A DNA stretch of 64,000 nucleotides, from NCBI RefSeq assembly GCF_022458865.1, contig NZ_JAJNMU010000009.1, positions 248,001 through 312,000 on the forward strand. The letters are read 5' to 3'. The stretch comes from Paenibacillus periandrae. GTDB taxonomy: Bacteria; Bacillota; Bacilli; Paenibacillales; NBRC-103111. Below the pieces are notes generated by a model. It saw only the letters and a list, made by a program, of their open reading frames with translations, had not been told where the DNA came from and did not search any database. The translations under genes were made by a program, and so were the position numbers. Every line of letters begins with the position of its first letter. Positions within the stretch are counted from its first letter, which is position 1. Of this stretch, positions 18,226-25,631 are shown one piece after another.

Positions 18226-18633
18226 GTGGTAACTCAGGAGTTTGCTAAGCTGTGGTGGAAACTATCTAAGGATTTGCGCACACATATGGATCTTCAATTG
18301 TCTCCAACGTTAACGGAGGGCCAATTGACCGTACTCGAGCTGCTTGTTGGCCGTGATCGAATGAAGCCTTCCGATTTTATCGAATATTTGGCAACAACAC
18401 CTGCTGCGATAACTACTTTATTGGACCGAATGGAAAAAGCCGAGCTGCTGTCCCGTTCCCGTGACGAGAAGGACCGTCGCATCGTTTGGGTAGAGGTAAC
18501 GGATAAAGGCAAAGCGGAATGTTTGCGGGGTACGGAAATACGAGAGCGCTTTCTGCAGCAGTACTTGAGCCGAATCTCATCGCACAATCAGCAGCTGCTA
18601 GTATACCTGCTTGGCAAGGTGGCAAACGCGTAG
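18226..18633 (+). CDS. MarR family transcriptional regulator
   Basis: A 135-residue winged-helix DNA-binding protein. The core reads LTEGQLTVLELLVGRDRMKPSDFIEYLATTPAAITTLLDRMEKAELLSRSRDEKDRRIVWVEVTDKG, the classic MarR recognition helix followed by the basic DEKDRR wing. Regulators of this family usually repress efflux or stress genes, or themselves, and release DNA on ligand binding or oxidation. The GTG start follows GGAGTGATGAGG. It is next to a TPR membrane protein in the same orientation, 81 bases downstream, a possible target. Confidence 0.9.
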   Translation: MVTQEFAKLWWKLSKDLRTHMDLQLSPTLTEGQLTVLELLVGRDRMKPSDFIEYLATTPAAITTLLDRMEKAELLSRSRDEKDRRIVWVEVTDKGKAECLRGTEIRERFLQQYLSRISSHNQQLLVYLLGKVANA

Positions 18634-18714
18634 CTTGGAATCATGAATAAAGTGGATTGTCTGAGAGTGACAGGCTGCATAAATATTGGACTTTAATGGC
18701 TGTGGAGGAACCTC

Positions 18715-19563
18715 ATGAAAGCTCTCATCAAACCGCTTCTTGTTATCGTCGGTATGATTATTATTGTGATCATTGTTTTTAATGTAAATATTTGGGCTGG
18801 TTTTGGCCTTATAGCTGCTATTATCATATTTGCTGCATATACGTCCCGCGCAAGTCTTTATGCGCTGCGCGGCAGCAGGGAGTTTGCCAAAGGAGAAACC
18901 CGACAGGCGCTGGAATGGTACAAAAAGGCTTATAACAGTAAGCCGTGTCCTGATAAGCATCGCATTGGTTATGGATATCTGCTAATGCGAACGGGGGATG
19001 CCAAGCAAGCCGAACAGGTTTTTGGTCCGCTTCTGAAAGCTAGCAAGAGTCGAGATACACTTGTACAGACCCAGTGCAATCTTGCTACGGCTTATTGGCT
19101 GCAAGGTAAGCAGGATGAAGCGGTTGCTTTGCTCACAGATGTATTGAAGGAGTATAAGAATACGCTTGTGTATGGCAACCTCGGTTATTTTAAAATTCTT
19201 CACGGTAACCAGGAGGAAGCTTTGACGTTCAATCTGGAAGCTTACGCATACAATGCGGACGATCTTACGATCCTGGACAATGTTGCCCTGAATTATTATG
19301 AATTGGGTCAATGGACACTCGCTGAGGAAATGTATCAAAAATTGATGCTGAAGTCGCCTAAATTTGCCGAGCCTTATTATTACTATGCTCAAATCTTAAA
19401 GCAGCTTGGAAAAACGGGCGAAGCCATCGAACAAATCAACCTGGCTGCAACCAAAACCTTATCCTTTGTAACTCCGCTAACCAAAGAACAGATTGAGCAA
19501 GAGGCATTGCGGCTGCGTGCACTGGATGCAGATGCAAGTAGTGTGGAGGCAAATAATAGTTGA
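18715..19563 (+). CDS. Membrane-anchored TPR repeat protein
   Basis: A 282-residue protein with a hydrophobic N-terminal hairpin (about 5-45, two short membrane segments) followed by at least four tetratricopeptide repeats. The repeats are visible as GETRQALEWYKKAYNSKP, GDAKQAEQVFGPLL, GKQDEAVALLTDVLKEY and GQWTLAEEMYQKLM. TPR domains scaffold protein-protein contacts; this one would face the cytoplasm or the outer surface depending on anchor topology. The ATG follows GTGGAGGAACCTC. The function is unknown. Confidence 0.8.
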   Translation: MKALIKPLLVIVGMIIIVIIVFNVNIWAGFGLIAAIIIFAAYTSRASLYALRGSREFAKGETRQALEWYKKAYNSKPCPDKHRIGYGYLLMRTGDAKQAEQVFGPLLKASKSRDTLVQTQCNLATAYWLQGKQDEAVALLTDVLKEYKNTLVYGNLGYFKILHGNQEEALTFNLEAYAYNADDLTILDNVALNYYELGQWTLAEEMYQKLMLKSPKFAEPYYYYAQILKQLGKTGEAIEQINLAATKTLSFVTPLTKEQIEQEALRLRALDADASSVEANNS

Positions 19564-19601
19564 TTTTTCTCATAAATAGCGGTATAGTCGTCTTCACCAA
19601 G

Positions 19602-19704
19602 CTATGTGTGACTGGCGGAGCATGGGCAACCATGGGGGAGCACATAGAAGCAATTTCGCCGTACGCCTGGGCAAAGGTAAGGGGTTCATTCTCCTTGCCT
19701 TTTT
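19602..19704 (+). promoter_or_regulatory. ZTP (pfl) riboswitch with terminator expression platform
   Basis: The aptamer contains the conserved blocks GACTGGCG (19610-19617), GGGGGAGC around 19635-19641, and CGCCTGGGCA (19664-19673). The outer stem pairs CTATGTG (19602-19608) with CACATAG (19641-19647), and the 3' block can form the known pseudoknot. Directly after it GGTAAGG (19676-19682) pairs with CCTTGCC (19693-19699), followed by TTTTT (19700-19704): an intrinsic terminator. ZTP riboswitches turn on one-carbon genes when ZMP/ZTP builds up during folate shortage, which fits folD downstream. Confidence 0.92.
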
Positions 19705-19735
19705 GCGTTAATACGATGCGAAAGGATGAAGAAAC

Positions 19736-20584
19736 ATGCAGGAGAAAACACTTATTTTGGATGGCAATCAGGTATCTATGACAATCAAGGGGCAGCTAAA
19801 GGAAAGAATTGAATATTTGGCTGAGAGGTCGATTGTACCTTGTCTGGCAACGATTCTTGTCGGCAGCAACCCTGCCTCGGAAACCTATGTACGTATGAAA
19901 GGCAATGCTTGTAAAAGGCTGGGAATGGATTCACGGCGTATTTATCTGGACGAATCGACTACTACAGACAGCTTGATTGAGACGATTACCTTACTGAACA
20001 GCGATCCTGAGGTTCATGGTATTTTGCTGCAGCACCCCGTACCGTCACACATTGATGAACGGGCAGCCTTCGAAGCGATCAGCATCGACAAGGATGTCGA
20101 TGGTGTGACAGCCATCGGATTTGCACAAACAGCGTTTGACTACGGCAGATTTCCTTCTTGCACACCGGCAGCAATTCTTGCTATTCTGGATGAATACCAT
20201 CTACCTATCGAAGGTAAACACGCTGTCGTTATCGGACGAAGCCCAATTCTGGGTAAGCCGGTTTCTCAAATGCTGTTAAATCGCAATGCAACCGTAACGA
20301 TCTGCCATTCCAAGACGCGTGATTTGGCCAAAATCGTTCGGTTAGCCGATATCGTCGTAGCTGCAGTCGGCAAACCGAAATTTGTCCAAGGTGATTGGAT
20401 CAAGCCCGGCGCCGTCATCCTCGATGCCGGTTACAACCCCGGTAATATCGGTGATGTCGATTATGACGCCTGCTTCTTGCAGGCCAGTGCGATCACCCCC
20501 GTTCCCGCTGGTGTAGGCCCAGTCACAATAGCTATGCTGCTCAAGCACACCGTAGACGCAGCCTTTTATTCCAATCATTTATAA
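19736..20584 (+). CDS. folD: Bifunctional methylenetetrahydrofolate dehydrogenase/cyclohydrolase
   Basis: A 282-residue FolD, the usual length. It interconverts 5,10-methylene-, 5,10-methenyl- and 10-formyl-tetrahydrofolate in the cytoplasm, using NADP. Family signatures are ETYVRMKGNACKRLGM (catalytic Tyr and Lys about 44-48), GILLQHPVPSHID, the dinucleotide-binding GRSPILGKPVSQMLLNRNATVTICHSKT, and the C-terminal TPVPAGVGPVTIAML. The ATG follows GAAAGGATGAAG. Expression should be gated by the ZTP riboswitch that ends 31 bases upstream. Confidence 0.95.
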   Translation: MQEKTLILDGNQVSMTIKGQLKERIEYLAERSIVPCLATILVGSNPASETYVRMKGNACKRLGMDSRRIYLDESTTTDSLIETITLLNSDPEVHGILLQHPVPSHIDERAAFEAISIDKDVDGVTAIGFAQTAFDYGRFPSCTPAAILAILDEYHLPIEGKHAVVIGRSPILGKPVSQMLLNRNATVTICHSKTRDLAKIVRLADIVVAAVGKPKFVQGDWIKPGAVILDAGYNPGNIGDVDYDACFLQASAITPVPAGVGPVTIAMLLKHTVDAAFYSNHL

Positions 20585-20593
20585 TCAGCATCA

Positions 20594-20900
20594 GCACCCA
20601 AAGTCAAGCTTGTCCCGAAGGGGCCAAAGCGGCCCGAGAACCGTAAAGTATGCATCAAATCAGCACCACCCGCACCCAAAGTCAAGCTTGTCCCGAAGGG
20701 GCCAAAGAGGCCCGAGAACCGTAAAGTGTGCACCTAATCAACACCCGCTCTCAAGCCTGCACTAGCACCAAACCAAGCGTGTCCCAGAGGGACGATAAGC
20801 GTCCCGAGAACACAAGAGCCTGCATACGAAACAATTGCACCCAAACCAAGCGTGTCCCGTAGGGACGATAAGCGCCCCGAGAACACCAAAGTCACTCTAC
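20594..20900. repeat. Four imperfect copies of a hairpin-forming intergenic repeat
   Basis: Copies begin at about 20594, 20672, 20765 and 20837 (spacing 78, 93 and 72 bases). Each has a GCACC(C)AAA lead, then CAAGC(T/G)TGTCCC, a short stem-loop and CCCGAGAAC. The stem is GGGCC/GGCCC in copies 1 and 2, GGGACG/CGTCCC in copy 3, and GGGACG/CGCCCC in copy 4. Copies 1 and 2 form one subtype and copies 3 and 4 another. The 407-base gap 20585-20991 holds only this array and the next hairpin; no coding sequence is evident. Confidence 0.8.
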
Positions 20901-20904
20901 AGCA

Positions 20905-20942
20905 AGGGAGTCCAGAGGGCAGCGCCCTTTGGAGCCCTCCCT
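20905..20942. repeat. GC-rich palindromic element upstream of fetA
   Basis: AGGGAGTCCAGAGGGC pairs with GCCCTTTGGAGCCCTCCCT around AGC, a stem of about 15 bp with small bulges. It carries no U-run and looks like a dispersed intergenic palindrome rather than a terminator. It may act as a terminator or spacer between folD and fetA. Confidence 0.55.
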
Positions 20943-20991
20943 ATTAGGGATGGTTTGGGAGGGTTCTCCCCCCATAAGGAAGGTGAACACA

Positions 20992-21744
20992 ATGACAATC
21001 CTCCAAATTCATCAATTAAGAAAACATATCCAACAAAAGGAACAGCGTATTTTATTTGATGACTTCTCAGTCGAGATAAATGAGCCTGCGATCATATCGG
21101 TGCTGGGAGCCTCCGGTCAAGGAAAAAGTACATTGCTGCGGATTATTGGCATGCTCGATACAGCAGATAAAGGGACGCTTAGCTATCGTGGCAAGCTATC
21201 CAATGAATGGCAGCCACATATGTGGCGCAATAAGGTAAGCTATGTCGCTCAGCAGGCCGTAATGCTGCCAGGAAGTGTAGAAGACAATTTACGTACGGTG
21301 AGCAGGCTGCAAAGGCAGCCCTTTGATCGTGAATTGACCATGCAGCTGCTGGAAGCGGTTCAGCTGGAAAGTTTGGATTGGAGCAAACGTGCAGAGGATT
21401 TATCCGGCGGAGAGAAGCAGCGCGTGGCTCTAGTTCGCTCGATGCTGCTGCGTTCGGAAATATTGTTGGTAGATGAGATTACAGCTTCACTCGATGTAAG
21501 AAGCAAGCAGGCGGTTGAAGAGCTCCTGTTGGATTGGCATCGACGTGAAGGGACAACGTTCATTTGGGTTACTCATGATCTGGAGCAGGCACGTCACACG
21601 AGCAGCCAAGTATGGTTTATGGCTGAGAACAGGCTGTATGAAAATAGGTCGACAAGTGCTTTTTTTGAACATCCGGAGACGGAGCTCGCACGTAAGTTTG
21701 TGCAAGTACCGCAAGAGACTGAGGGAATTGGGGAGCATCGATGA
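20992..21744 (+). CDS. FetA/YbbL-like ABC transporter ATP-binding protein
   Basis: A 250-residue ABC ATPase with Walker A GASGQGKS (about 39-46), signature LSGGEKQR (about 136) and Walker B LLVDEITASLD, where the usual DEP is replaced by DEI as in FetA-type subunits. It overlaps the next gene, an UPF0014/FetB permease, by four bases (ATGA). In E. coli the FetAB pair exports iron and protects against oxidative stress; the metal here is inferred from family only. The ATG at 20992 follows AAGGAAGGTG; longer in-frame starts run into the upstream palindrome. Confidence 0.85.
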   Translation: MTILQIHQLRKHIQQKEQRILFDDFSVEINEPAIISVLGASGQGKSTLLRIIGMLDTADKGTLSYRGKLSNEWQPHMWRNKVSYVAQQAVMLPGSVEDNLRTVSRLQRQPFDRELTMQLLEAVQLESLDWSKRAEDLSGGEKQRVALVRSMLLRSEILLVDEITASLDVRSKQAVEELLLDWHRREGTTFIWVTHDLEQARHTSSQVWFMAENRLYENRSTSAFFEHPETELARKFVQVPQETEGIGEHR

Positions 21745-22505
21745 GTACAACCGCGTTGGGCTTTACACTGGCATTCATATTTATTACGATATTCATTTCC
21801 ATGCGTCAGAAGCTCGGTTTGGAAAAGGAAATTTGGATCGGGACAATTCGCTCTGCCGTGCAGCTCCTGCTGGTTGGATATTTGCTGCAGTTCGTATTTA
21901 ATACGAATCATCCGGCGCTGCTGGTGCTGATTATCGCGATTATGGTTGTAGTAGCAGCTGCTAACTCAGCCAAACGGGGAAAAGGGCTCACAGGTGTGTT
22001 CTGGCGCGTTGCAATGTCAATTGGCGCAACAGAGGCGGTCACCATGGGCTTGCTGCTGGTGCTGCGTATTATCGAGCCGACTCCACAATATATCATACCT
22101 CTGAGCGGTATGATTATTGGCAGTTCGATGGTCGTCTCCGGATTGTTTCTTAATCAAATGCACTTAAATGTGCAAGCTTCCAGAGGCGAGATTGAGGCTC
22201 TGCTATCGCTGGGAGCAACCGTCAGGCAAGCGATCCAGGTATCCCTGAAGCGTTCCGTGAAATCCAGCATGATACCGACAATTGATGGGATGAAGACGAT
22301 CGGGCTGGTGCAGCTTCCAGGTATGATGACGGGTATGATTGTTGCCGGGGCCGATCCTGTTGAAGCTGTTCGCTACCAGATTCTGATTGTGTTTATATTG
22401 GCCGCTTCTGCGGCTTTATCTAGTATGATGCTGGGTCTGCTGAGCTATAAGCTTTGGTTTACTGAGGATGAGAAGCTTCGAATGATGGCTAAGCAGCAGG
22501 ATTAA
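21741..22505 (+). CDS. FetB/YbbM-like (UPF0014) iron export permease
   Basis: A 254-residue membrane protein with about seven hydrophobic segments. The conserved family core is visible: PLSGMIIGSSMVVSGLFLNQM, then EALLSLGATVRQAI and IPTIDGMKTIGLVQLPGMMTGMIVAGADPVEAVRYQI. It forms an ABC exporter with the overlapping FetA-like ATPase. A bidirectional-looking terminator follows at 22619. Confidence 0.88.
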   Translation: MSTTALGFTLAFIFITIFISMRQKLGLEKEIWIGTIRSAVQLLLVGYLLQFVFNTNHPALLVLIIAIMVVVAAANSAKRGKGLTGVFWRVAMSIGATEAVTMGLLLVLRIIEPTPQYIIPLSGMIIGSSMVVSGLFLNQMHLNVQASRGEIEALLSLGATVRQAIQVSLKRSVKSSMIPTIDGMKTIGLVQLPGMMTGMIVAGADPVEAVRYQILIVFILAASAALSSMMLGLLSYKLWFTEDEKLRMMAKQQD

Positions 22506-22618
22506 GCCAAGCGCATCATCCAACCGTGGACTTCCATCAGGTGTTGGCTGTTAAACCTGAAGGAGGAAACATCTTCTAGAGCATTTCCATAAGAATGGGA
22601 TAATCTGCAGCTTAACCC

Positions 22619-22665
22619 GAAAAACCCACCTGTCTCTCTCTATGAGTGAGACGGGTGGGTTTTTC
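22619..22665. terminator. Strong bidirectional terminator between convergent operons
   Basis: GAAAAACCCACCTGTCTC pairs with GAGACGGGTGGGTTTTTC (17-18 bp with one wobble) around a 10-base loop. The A-run and T-run at the two ends let it work on both strands for fetB and the minus-strand pseudouridine synthase operon. Confidence 0.9.
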
Positions 22666-22685
22666 GGCAACACGTACTTATCACT

Positions 22686-23381
22686 TTATAGTTCCCACAA
22701 AGACCATGGATAAGCCGATTGCGGAGGCGTTGAGCTAAAGCTCAAGACTTCTTTGGTCGTTGGGTGCTCAAAGCCAAGCTCCGTTGACCAGAGTGCGATT
22801 TGCTGACCTGGTTTTGTCAGGTGAGCCCCATAGCGCTGATCACCGACAAGCGGGCAGCCGATAGCAGCAAACTGGACACGGATTTGATGGGGCCTGCCCG
22901 TGTGCAGCTCAACACTTACAAGCGAACAGCCCTCTCTATGACCAAGCAACTGGTAATCGAGAATCGCTTCTTTAGCACCTGCAGCATTTGGGGATACAAC
23001 AGAAACCATATTGGTTTTGGTATCCTTGAGCAAATGATGGCGTAATGATGCCTGCTCCTGCTTAGGTTTACCGTGTATAACCGCTATATACCGTTTACGG
23101 ATGTTTCTTGTCCTTACCGAATCGGACAGCCTTGAAGCAGCCTTGGAGGTTTTGGCAAATACCATTACGCCGCCAACGGGACGATCCAATCGATGCACCA
23201 AGCCAAGGTACACATTACCTGGCTTTTGATGACGGTGCTTCAAGTCCTGCTTAATAAGCGTCAACAAATCGGGATCGTGGGAATCATCCTCTTGAGTCGG
23301 TACATTTACAGGCTTGATAACGACAATGACATGATTATCTTCGTACAAAACGGGTATTGATGAGAATGCTTCGTTCGACAA
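22686..23381 (-). CDS. RluA-family RNA pseudouridine synthase
   Basis: A 231-residue enzyme that isomerises uridine to pseudouridine in structured RNA. The catalytic motif VHRLDRPVGGVMVFAKT places the nucleophile at about Asp66; GRPHQIRVQFAAIGCPLVGDQRYGA is the second family signature. There is no S4 domain at the N-terminus, so it belongs to the short single-domain subset and the target site is unknown. The TTG start has GGAGG 8 bases upstream. It starts 3 bases after the stop of the upstream methyltransferase, so the two are cotranscribed. Confidence 0.9.
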   Translation of the reverse strand: MSNEAFSSIPVLYEDNHVIVVIKPVNVPTQEDDSHDPDLLTLIKQDLKHRHQKPGNVYLGLVHRLDRPVGGVMVFAKTSKAASRLSDSVRTRNIRKRYIAVIHGKPKQEQASLRHHLLKDTKTNMVSVVSPNAAGAKEAILDYQLLGHREGCSLVSVELHTGRPHQIRVQFAAIGCPLVGDQRYGAHLTKPGQQIALWSTELGFEHPTTKEVLSFSSTPPQSAYPWSLWEL

Positions 23382-23384
23382 GGA

Positions 23385-24248
23385 CTAGGCCTCCCAACGT
23401 CCCAGTATACCGCATGGCAGCATAAGCTTGGACGCCGTAATCGGAAGTCCGATTTCTCCACATGTGATGGTACCACCGTGTGCTTTGCCCATGGACAAAG
23501 CGAGAATATTTTTAAGCACCGTAGCGGAAATGCCGGTTGTATAGGAATTGATTAGCATAAATAGAGGTCTATTGGACATAATGCCCATACATGACTCTAC
23601 AAAAGGAAACAGATCCGTTTCCAGCTTCCAGGTCTCACCATTCGGTCCGCGTCCATAGGAAGGAGGGTCCATAATGATCGCATCATATTGACTGCCGCGA
23701 CGCTGCTCACGTTGTACAAATTTAAATACGTCATCGGTAATGAAACGCACGGGTCTGTCGCCAAGTCCGGATAGCTGCACGTTTTCCTTGGCCCATTGGA
23801 CAACCCCTTTGGAGGCGTCAACGTGGCATACTTCGGCTCCGGCATAAGCGCAAGCCACCGAAGCTCCACCTGTGTAGGCGAACAGGTTTAATACCTTGAT
23901 CTTCCGTCCAGCCCCCTGAATCTTGTCAATCATCCATTTCCAGTTGGCTGCTTGCTCAGGAAATAATCCCGTATGCTTGAAGCTCGTTGGCTTAATATGA
24001 AATTGCAATTTGTCATAGGCGATTGTCCAGCGCTCAGGCAATTGGGTACGCTGCTCCCATTGGCCGCCACCGCTTGTACTGCGATGGTAATGAGCATCAG
24101 CAGATTTCCAGGGTGCTGTTTCTTTACTGAGCGGCCAAATAATTTGTGGATCGGGACGGCGTAAAATAATGCTTCCCCACCGTTCAAGCTTTTCACCGTC
24201 ACCGGTATCGATTAATTCATAGTCTTTCCAATCGTGTGTTGCAAACAT
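23385..24248 (-). CDS. Class I SAM-dependent methyltransferase, RlmI/RlmK-like
   Basis: A 287-residue methyltransferase of the Methyltrans_SAM family. SAM motif I is LNLFAYTGGAS (about 120-130), the acidic ribose-binding loop is CHVDASKGVV (about 141-150), and the catalytic-region motif is DPPSYGRG (about 194-201), the pattern of base-N/C5 rRNA methyltransferases such as RlmI and the RlmK half of RlmKL. No PUA domain is present. It is in an operon with the pseudouridine synthase, which supports an RNA-modification role; the target base is not known. AAGGAAGG precedes the ATG. Confidence 0.85.
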   Translation of the reverse strand: MFATHDWKDYELIDTGDGEKLERWGSIILRRPDPQIIWPLSKETAPWKSADAHYHRSTSGGGQWEQRTQLPERWTIAYDKLQFHIKPTSFKHTGLFPEQAANWKWMIDKIQGAGRKIKVLNLFAYTGGASVACAYAGAEVCHVDASKGVVQWAKENVQLSGLGDRPVRFITDDVFKFVQREQRRGSQYDAIIMDPPSYGRGPNGETWKLETDLFPFVESCMGIMSNRPLFMLINSYTTGISATVLKNILALSMGKAHGGTITCGEIGLPITASKLMLPCGILGRWEA

Positions 24249-24269
24249 AGATGTACCTTCCTTCGGTAA

Positions 24270-25409
24270 TTAGGGTTTAGGCAGCGTGATGGACTTAATC
24301 AAGCCGGGTAATTCTTTTTCATTAAACTGTTTGGACAGGTCGGATAGAAGCTGCTGCTTTAATTGATCCTTTATGGCTTCAAAGGATTGGGTGCTGCGTG
24401 ACTCTACCCGAATAATATGGTAACCGAATTCAGTTTCCACCGGTTCGCTGATTTTGTTGATCTCCAGGGACACAACCGCTTTCTTGAAGCCTTCTACCCA
24501 TTTGGTAACCTCGGCATCTGCATAAAGTCCGCCGCTATCCTTAGAGCCGGGGTCTTCCGAATATTGCTTGGCAACTGACGCAAAATCTTCGCCGCTCTTA
24601 AGCTTATCCTGAACTTCCTTCAATTTTTGATCGATCACTTCCTTAGTGCGAGGGCTGCCTTTTTCATCATTATTGCTGATCATAATATGGCGTACTGTGG
24701 CTTTCAGCAGATTTTCACTATTGCTGCTCACCTGTTGATCATACAAAGCTTTAATTTTTTCATCAGTAGCCTGGGTGTTCAGCCACATTTGAGCACCGAT
24801 TATAGTTTCAACATAGCTGTGCACAAGACTTGGAGTTAATTGATTGGCTGTGAGAACCGTATTCAGGTCTTGACCCGAGGAAGCTAGATATTTGTTCAGC
24901 TGCACTACCTGTGAATCCACGGTTACAGCGATCGATTTACGGAATTCTTCTCCCGCACGCTCCATCAGGATCTGCTGACCGATTAGCTGCTTAAGCATAT
25001 AGGTTTTGTAGCCTTCATCTTTATCATACTTGGCATTATCGGGGTCAAGTAACCGCTGGAAGTTTAAATAAGTTTCAAAAGAGCCTAAATTCACCTCTCC
25101 GCCATCATAGGTAGCAACGATAGCGTTCATATCGATCTTTTTGCCAACCCAGATCGTGTCGGTATCTCCGTCGTACTGAACTTCTTTACCGAGTGCTTCA
25201 CTGACAAAACGCAGCGGCACATAAGTCGTTCCATTGTAGATAAAGCTTTCACCCTGTTCGGAGGTTGGGGTTTTTACATAGCCATCAAACATATATTTGA
25301 TGTTTTTGAAATATACTTCTATTTGGGTCCCGCTGGCATAAGCAATTGATCCAGTCAGCATAACGCCTAACGACAGACCAAGTACAAGCCCTTTAACCTT
25401 GTCATTCAT
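24270..25409 (-). CDS. Exported PpiC/parvulin foldase with copper-amine-oxidase-N domain
   Basis: A 379-residue secreted or membrane-anchored protein. After a signal sequence (about 1-26) comes a copper amine oxidase N-terminal-like domain (about 30-95, FIYNGTTYVPLRFVSEALGKEV), a SurA/PrsA-type helical linker, and a parvulin peptidyl-prolyl isomerase domain (about 230-345, with HIMISN, FASVAKQYSEDPGSKDSGG and EFGYHIIRV). The lipobox cysteine of PrsA is absent. It probably assists folding of exported proteins outside the membrane. This domain pairing is common in Paenibacillus-like bacteria. AAAGGTGG precedes the ATG; the gene is 21 bases upstream of the methyltransferase. Confidence 0.85.
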   Translation of the reverse strand: MNDKVKGLVLGLSLGVMLTGSIAYASGTQIEVYFKNIKYMFDGYVKTPTSEQGESFIYNGTTYVPLRFVSEALGKEVQYDGDTDTIWVGKKIDMNAIVATYDGGEVNLGSFETYLNFQRLLDPDNAKYDKDEGYKTYMLKQLIGQQILMERAGEEFRKSIAVTVDSQVVQLNKYLASSGQDLNTVLTANQLTPSLVHSYVETIIGAQMWLNTQATDEKIKALYDQQVSSNSENLLKATVRHIMISNNDEKGSPRTKEVIDQKLKEVQDKLKSGEDFASVAKQYSEDPGSKDSGGLYADAEVTKWVEGFKKAVVSLEINKISEPVETEFGYHIIRVESRSTQSFEAIKDQLKQQLLSDLSKQFNEKELPGLIKSITLPKP

Positions 25410-25564
25410 TCTTATTTTCCACCTTTCTGAGTGTAAGCTAGAATATATTCCACTTTAATCGTCAAAATCCTGCTTTTTTGGGTAAAAGGAAGTGAAGACA
25501 GCAGCAAGGGGGCCATTTCGCCATTTCATATTTTACTAAGAATTTGGAATGTTGAGAGAGGAAT

Positions 25565-25594
25565 TTGGACTTGGATGTAGTATTTGTCTATATA
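25565..25594 (+). promoter_or_regulatory. Possible sigma-A promoter for the glg operon
   Basis: TTGGAC at 25565-25570 and TATATA at 25589-25594 are 18 bases apart, 38 bases upstream of the glgB start. The match is moderate. Confidence 0.4.
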
Positions 25595-25631
25595 TGGACG
25601 GAATTCTTGAAAATAAGGGGATGGATGACTA

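Noticed and set aside
20594..20900. CRISPR array
   Set aside because: There are only four copies, in two subtypes, with unequal spacing (78, 93, 72), internal palindromes and no cas genes or leader.
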